DNA from: Actinomycetota bacterium
Lineage (GTDB): Bacteria; Actinomycetota; Acidimicrobiia; Acidimicrobiales; Ilumatobacteraceae
NCBI GenBank assembly: GCA_009704425.1
Contig: WLEG01000072.1
Coordinates: 1-8,189, forward strand
Reading direction: 5' to 3'
DNA: 8,189 nucleotides
Position numbers and translations under genes: made by a program. The notes beneath the pieces are model-generated. The model saw nothing but the letters and a program-made list of their open reading frames with translations. It had not been told where the DNA came from and searched no databases. Positions 7,385 to 8,189 of the stretch are shown here, piece after piece (position 1 is the first letter of the stretch; the number at the start of each line of letters is the position of its first letter).

Positions 7385-8189
7385 TCACCTACCTCCCGTG
7401 GAATGCGCCTCGTTCGCGCCCACCTCGCTCAACCAGTGCACGGCGGCCGCGGTGAGTTCGGTGGTGCGCTTGTAGTCCCGAACATCGTCGGGAAGTTCGC
7501 TCAGTGCATCAGCCAATCGTCGGGCATCCTCGGGACGTTCGACCAGATGCGAAAGAGGACGGATGTACGTACGGATCGTGAAGAGGACGCAATCGGTCTC
7601 GGGGAACCGACGCAGGGTCTCGCGTTCCACGCGCAGGAACAACCGGTCACCCGTGGTGGGGTCGCCGACATCGGGCAGTGCCGGGGGAACCGACGCGGTT
7701 CCGTCCATCGGTTGATACGGGTCGTCGGTGTCGAGCACTCCCCACCCCAAGCGCCAGAACGGCTTGTCGGCCGAAAGACGTCCGAAGAACGAGTCGATCG
7801 GATCCTGCAACTGTTCGTTCAGGCGGTCGACCGGAGCGTGCACCTCGGCCATGGTGCGTCCCAACTTGGACGTCAGGTCCCAACGATTGGGGAAACACAC
7901 CGAACCACCGCCGAACACCGGGCGTCCCTCACGGTTCACCAACAGGGCCAGATCCTCCTGCACCAGTCGTCCCGCGATGTCGAGCGGGTGGAGGGTCCAG
8001 TGCCCCTCGGCGGACGGCGTCAGGGGCCACCGTTCGTCACGACGCCGGTTCACGATGTGGTCGCCCTCGCGCACGAACCATTCGGGTCGCGTCACGCAGA
8101 GGTGCTCCGCCAGATTCCGCAACACCTCGGCGGCCTCTTCCTCGATGTCGTCCAGAACCGCCACGACGGTGTCGTGGTGCTCCCGCAAC
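7385..8189 (-). CDS. DUF3445 / heme-dependent oxidative N-demethylase family protein, 5' end missing
   Basis: The gene runs off the right edge; about 267 C-terminal codons are present. The in-frame TTG at 8188 is just the first codon visible, not a supported start. Family-like blocks, numbered from that codon, are LVQEDLALLV (75-84), FPNRWDLTSKLG (99-110) followed by EVHAPV (115-120), RLGWGVLD (146-153) and RVERETLRRFP (186-196) with FTIRTYIRPL (203-212). This pattern matches the DUF3445 family, whose studied members bind heme and demethylate dimethylamine oxidatively with partner reductase subunits. I cannot see such subunits, and the substrate here is unknown. Members are usually around 300 residues, so perhaps 30-60 are missing. 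No signal peptide or membrane segment is visible in this part. The stop is 1 nt before the clpB ATG and the clpB ribosome binding site is inside this gene, so the two are almost certainly cotranscribed. Confidence 0.8.
   Translation of the reverse strand, partial: LREHHDTVVAVLDDIEEEAAEVLRNLAEHLCVTRPEWFVREGDHIVNRRRDERWPLTPSAEGHWTLHPLDIAGRLVQEDLALLVNREGRPVFGGGSVCFPNRWDLTSKLGRTMAEVHAPVDRLNEQLQDPIDSFFGRLSADKPFWRLGWGVLDTDDPYQPMDGTASVPPALPDVGDPTTGDRLFLRVERETLRRFPETDCVLFTIRTYIRPLSHLVERPEDARRLADALSELPDDVRDYKRTTELTAAAVHWLSEVGANEAHSTGGR
7391..7397 (-). promoter_or_regulatory. Ribosome binding site of clpB
   Basis: GGGAGGT on the minus strand ends 7 nt before the ATG at 7383 and lies within the last codons of the DUF3445 gene. 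With the 1-nt gap between stop and start, this favours translational coupling of the two genes. Confidence 0.8.

Noticed and set aside
6328..7455. Plus-strand open frame of 375 codons opposite clpB
   Set aside because: It mirrors clpB codons, as expected when third positions are G or C; no family features.

Overview
This window reads as ordinary, vertically inherited chromosome from a high-GC Gram-positive-like bacterium. Short intergenic gaps, strong GC-ending codon preference, a two-domain universal stress protein and apparently leaderless genes with TANNNT -10 boxes all suggest an actinobacterium. The style of the small basic orphan protein and of PurA makes me think of the class Acidimicrobiia (Ilumatobacter-like), but that placement is inference. 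I see no mobile element, CRISPR array, tRNA or rRNA gene, and no convincing sign of transfer. I did not find a new multi-gene system.

The right two-thirds of the window (2223 to the right edge) is one minus-strand block, read right to left. It starts with a 5'-truncated DUF3445 / heme-dependent oxidative N-demethylase-family gene. Next comes clpB, which begins 1 nt after that gene's stop. After a 73-nt gap come purA and purB, which overlap by 4 nt (GTGA). PurA and PurB catalyse the two consecutive IMP-to-AMP steps, and PurB also acts in IMP synthesis. The clpB-purA gap holds a stem-loop, a candidate promoter and a 14-bp tandem repeat that runs into the purA Shine-Dalgarno.

The left third holds pyrE and a universal stress protein gene, both minus strand. 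Divergent from pyrE is a 133-codon plus-strand gene for a strongly basic protein of unknown function. That gene converges on purB with only 7 nt between the stop codons. The 142-bp divergent region between pyrE and the orphan carries a -10 box very close to each start codon, implying leaderless or near-leaderless mRNAs. A 15-bp dyad lies almost exactly midway between the two start codons. Nucleotide synthesis (pyrE, purA, purB) and protein-stress functions (clpB, USP) are therefore interleaved. The first 71 bases, beyond the USP stop, show no gene I can support.

The points most worth a second look are the paired leaderless promoters with their central dyad, a ClpB whose second ATPase domain lacks about 21 residues after sensor 1, PurA with two unusual Gly-to-Ala changes in signature loops, and the tight coupling of a DUF3445 gene to clpB.
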